Below are positions 6,043 to 7,011 of a stretch of 7,011 bases of DNA, one piece after another. Source of the stretch: Calditrichia bacterium (GTDB taxonomy: Bacteria; Calditrichota; Calditrichia; RBG-13-44-9; J042). Where the stretch lies: positions 1 to 7,011 of the forward strand of contig JAUIFT010000133.1 of the NCBI GenBank assembly GCA_030430345.1. Direction: 5' to 3'. Position 1 is the stretch's first letter; each line of letters begins with the position of its first letter. Under the pieces are notes generated by a model. It was not told where the DNA came from. It worked only from the letters and a program-made list of their open reading frames with translations, and did no database searches. The position numbers and the translations under genes were made by a program.

Positions 6043-6056
6043 TTGACAGTTATCAA
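6043..6056. promoter_or_regulatory. FNR-type operator between phosphatase and Crp/Fnr genes
   Basis: TTGAC-AGTT-ATCAA matches the FNR consensus TTGAT-N4-ATCAA at 9 of 10 defined bases, with the correct 4-base spacing. It lies in the spacer between two divergent genes, one of which encodes a Crp/Fnr regulator with an FNR-like recognition helix. Its left half is also the TTGACA of a possible -35 for the regulator gene. Flanking 7-base inverted arms AACAGTT (6038-6044) and AACTGTT (6071-6077) add further symmetry. Confidence 0.5.
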
Positions 6057-6069
6057 AAACATCTATGTT
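6043..6069 (+). promoter_or_regulatory. candidate promoter of the Crp/Fnr gene
   Basis: A perfect TTGACA at 6043-6048 is followed 15 bases later by TATGTT (6064-6069). The spacing is short for sigma-70. It can also be read as a TTG...TAnnTTT pattern of the Bacteroidota type. The leader to the ATG at 6195 would be about 120 bases. If this is the -35, binding at the overlapping FNR-like box would block it. Confidence 0.35.
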
Positions 6070-6181
6070 TAACTGTTCACTGACTACTGAAAAAAAACCG
6101 CATACTCATGTAGTGCAATTTTACTTGCCCCTCTGCATATTACCCCTGGAAATTAAAAAAGCGCGAAAGAAAATCATTTTC

Positions 6182-6186
6182 AGGAG
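6182..6186 (+). promoter_or_regulatory. Shine-Dalgarno of the Crp/Fnr gene
   Basis: AGGAG ends 8 bases before the ATG at 6195, supporting that start over any internal codon. Confidence 0.7.
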
Positions 6187-6194
6187 AACATAAC

Positions 6195-6878
6195 ATGTCA
6201 GTCAAATTTGAAAAAAAATCGGTTTTCCCCTTCCTGGAAACTGCTGCGAGCCGGGTCAAACGGGATTTTGAAGAATATGCCTTATTCAAACGATACGATG
6301 CCGGCGAAGTTATTTGCTGGGAAGGCGATGAATGCAACTATTTTTACGTCATCATAACCGGTAGCGTGCGGGTGTTTAAAACCGGCGATAATGGCCGGGA
6401 AATCACGCTCTATAAAATTACGGAAAATGACAGCTGTATTTTAACCACCTTTTCCATTTTGAACCGCAGCCCCTTTTCTGCAACGTCCATTGCCGAAAAC
6501 GATGCAATTGTCGTGGCAATTCCCCGCGCTGTTTTCCGCGAATGGATCAACGAGTATGAAGAATGGCGCAACTACGTTTTCGGTTTGATGTCCGGCCACC
6601 TTACCGGCATACTGGGCAAAATCGAATCGATGGCTTTTCAGCGCCTGGACGAGCGCATTGCCGCATTCCTGCTGCAATCGACGCCCAAGAACCAGCGCAC
6701 CATCAAGATTACCCACTCGGATATTGCCCGGGAGCTTGGCACAGTGCGTGAAGTGGTCAGCCGCATTCTGAAGAACTTCGAACGGGAAAAACTGGTCAGC
6801 CTCTCCCGCGGACGGATTACGATCATCAACAACCGGGAATTGTCCCGCTGCCAGGGGGCTTACTCCATGGTCGGATAA
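6195..6878 (+). CDS. Crp/Fnr-family transcriptional regulator
   Basis: 227 residues, a normal length for the family. Residues about 25-115 form the cyclic-nucleotide-binding-like beta barrel (GEVICWEGDECNYFYVIITG, 37-56). A long dimerisation helix spans about 112-148, and about 150-215 is the winged helix-turn-helix (ITHSDIARELG, then VREVVSRILKNFEREKLV, 184-201). The recognition helix carries Glu186, Ser189 and Arg190, the E-x-x-S-R pattern that in FNR reads TTGAT; CRP has Gly in place of Ser. The effector pocket lacks the RSA phosphate-binding signature of cAMP-binding CRP and instead reads DSCILTTF (79-86). Cysteines are at 41, 47, 81 and 219, not in the N-terminal cluster spacing of FNR, so an FNR-type iron-sulfur cluster is not predicted from sequence. 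The signal sensed is unknown. It is followed by a strong terminator, so it is probably transcribed alone. Confidence 0.93.
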   Translation: MSVKFEKKSVFPFLETAASRVKRDFEEYALFKRYDAGEVICWEGDECNYFYVIITGSVRVFKTGDNGREITLYKITENDSCILTTFSILNRSPFSATSIAENDAIVVAIPRAVFREWINEYEEWRNYVFGLMSGHLTGILGKIESMAFQRLDERIAAFLLQSTPKNQRTIKITHSDIARELGTVREVVSRILKNFEREKLVSLSRGRITIINNRELSRCQGAYSMVG

Positions 6879-6918
6879 TTAGAGAACATTTTCAATCAAT
6901 TTACATCCTCCTCTCAAT

Positions 6919-6966
6919 AAATCACCTGTGGCTAATTGCTCGGTTAGCTGCGGGTGATTTTCTTTT
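6919..6966 (+). terminator. strong intrinsic terminator after the Crp/Fnr gene
   Basis: The arms at 6919-6935 and 6944-6960 pair along all 17 positions, 14 Watson-Crick and 3 G-U, around an 8-base loop, and TCTTTT follows. AAATCACC and GGTGATTT are the outer parts. It starts 40 bases past the stop codon. Because a new gene appears to start about 20 bases later, a leader-attenuator role is an alternative. Confidence 0.8.
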
Positions 6967-6969
6967 AGC

Positions 6970-6974
6970 GGAGG
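6970..6974 (+). promoter_or_regulatory. Shine-Dalgarno of the gene entering at the right edge
   Basis: GGAGG ends 8 bases before a TTG at 6983, which is ideal spacing. No ATG or GTG lies at a suitable distance, so the TTG is the favoured start. Confidence 0.5.
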
Positions 6975-6982
6975 AAATTTAA

Positions 6983-7011
6983 TTGCGACTCATAGTTGCG
7001 GAATCGAACGG
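6983..7011 (+). CDS. 5' end of an unidentified gene, probable TTG start (cut by window edge)
   Basis: Reading from TTG at 6983 gives MRLIVAESN before the window ends. The strand-like, hydrophobic start and the GGAGG 8 bases upstream make a real gene plausible. Too little is visible to name a family. It lies directly behind the terminator of the Crp/Fnr gene, so either it has a promoter inside or before that hairpin or it depends on readthrough. Confidence 0.45.

Noticed and set aside
6195..6878. Naming the regulator FNR or CRP
   Set aside because: It lacks FNR's N-terminal cluster cysteines and CRP's cAMP-binding signature, so only the family can be claimed.
6919..6960. Riboswitch aptamer at the right end
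   Set aside because: A single simple hairpin with a T-run explains it; no conserved multi-stem aptamer pattern is visible.

Overview
The window looks like ordinary chromosomal DNA of moderate GC from a Gram-negative-type bacterium. The evidence is a CsgG-family (outer-membrane/periplasmic assembly) protein and a predicted exported lipoprotein metallopeptidase. The mix of CsgG-TPR-SH3, M1 peptidase, SpoIIE-type phosphatase and Crp/Fnr regulator, plus several candidate promoters with a TATGTT -10 element, fits a member of the FCB group or a related uncultured phylum. That placement is inference and weak. I see no phage, transposase, CRISPR array, tRNA or rRNA.

Layout, left to right. (1) At 2-1039 (+) is the 3' part of a CsgG-like protein that continues into TPR-like helices and a C-terminal bacterial SH3 domain. 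A short hairpin with a T-run follows it. (2) At 1103-1273 (-) is a 56-residue hydrophobic small protein with a strong Shine-Dalgarno sequence and its own candidate promoter. (3) At 1274-1555 is an intergenic stretch holding that promoter, small hairpins and a spaced inverted repeat. (4) At 1556-3442 (-) is an exported M1-family zinc aminopeptidase with a complete active site and an extra N-terminal beta domain. (5) At 3443-3683 is an intergenic spacer with two diverged copies of a palindromic dispersed repeat. (6) At 3684-4454 (-) is a DUF5995-type protein, preceded by a long imperfect hairpin in its leader. (7) At 4455-4657 is a spacer dominated by a 24-bp-arm inverted repeat that begins 2 bases past the next gene's stop codon. 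(8) At 4658-5959 (-) is a membrane-anchored SpoIIE/RsbU-type PP2C phosphatase, probably starting at TTG. (9) At 5960-6194 is a divergent regulatory region. (10) At 6195-6878 (+) is a Crp/Fnr-family regulator, followed by a strong intrinsic terminator at 6919-6966. (11) At 6983 another gene appears to start, from TTG behind a good GGAGG, and runs off the window.

How the genes may work together. The clearest functional link is at the divergent pair. The Crp/Fnr protein has an E-x-x-S-R recognition helix like that of FNR, and the spacer between it and the phosphatase holds TTGAC-N4-ATCAA, a 9/10 match to the FNR-type operator. This suggests autoregulation, control of the phosphatase, or both. 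The three genes read leftwards on the minus strand (phosphatase, DUF5995, peptidase) are separated by roughly 200-240 bp spacers with repeats, so they are probably separate transcription units. Nothing here amounts to a clearly new multi-gene system. The items most worth a second look are the small membrane protein, the predicted FNR-type operator, the DUF5995 leader hairpin and the intergenic palindromes.
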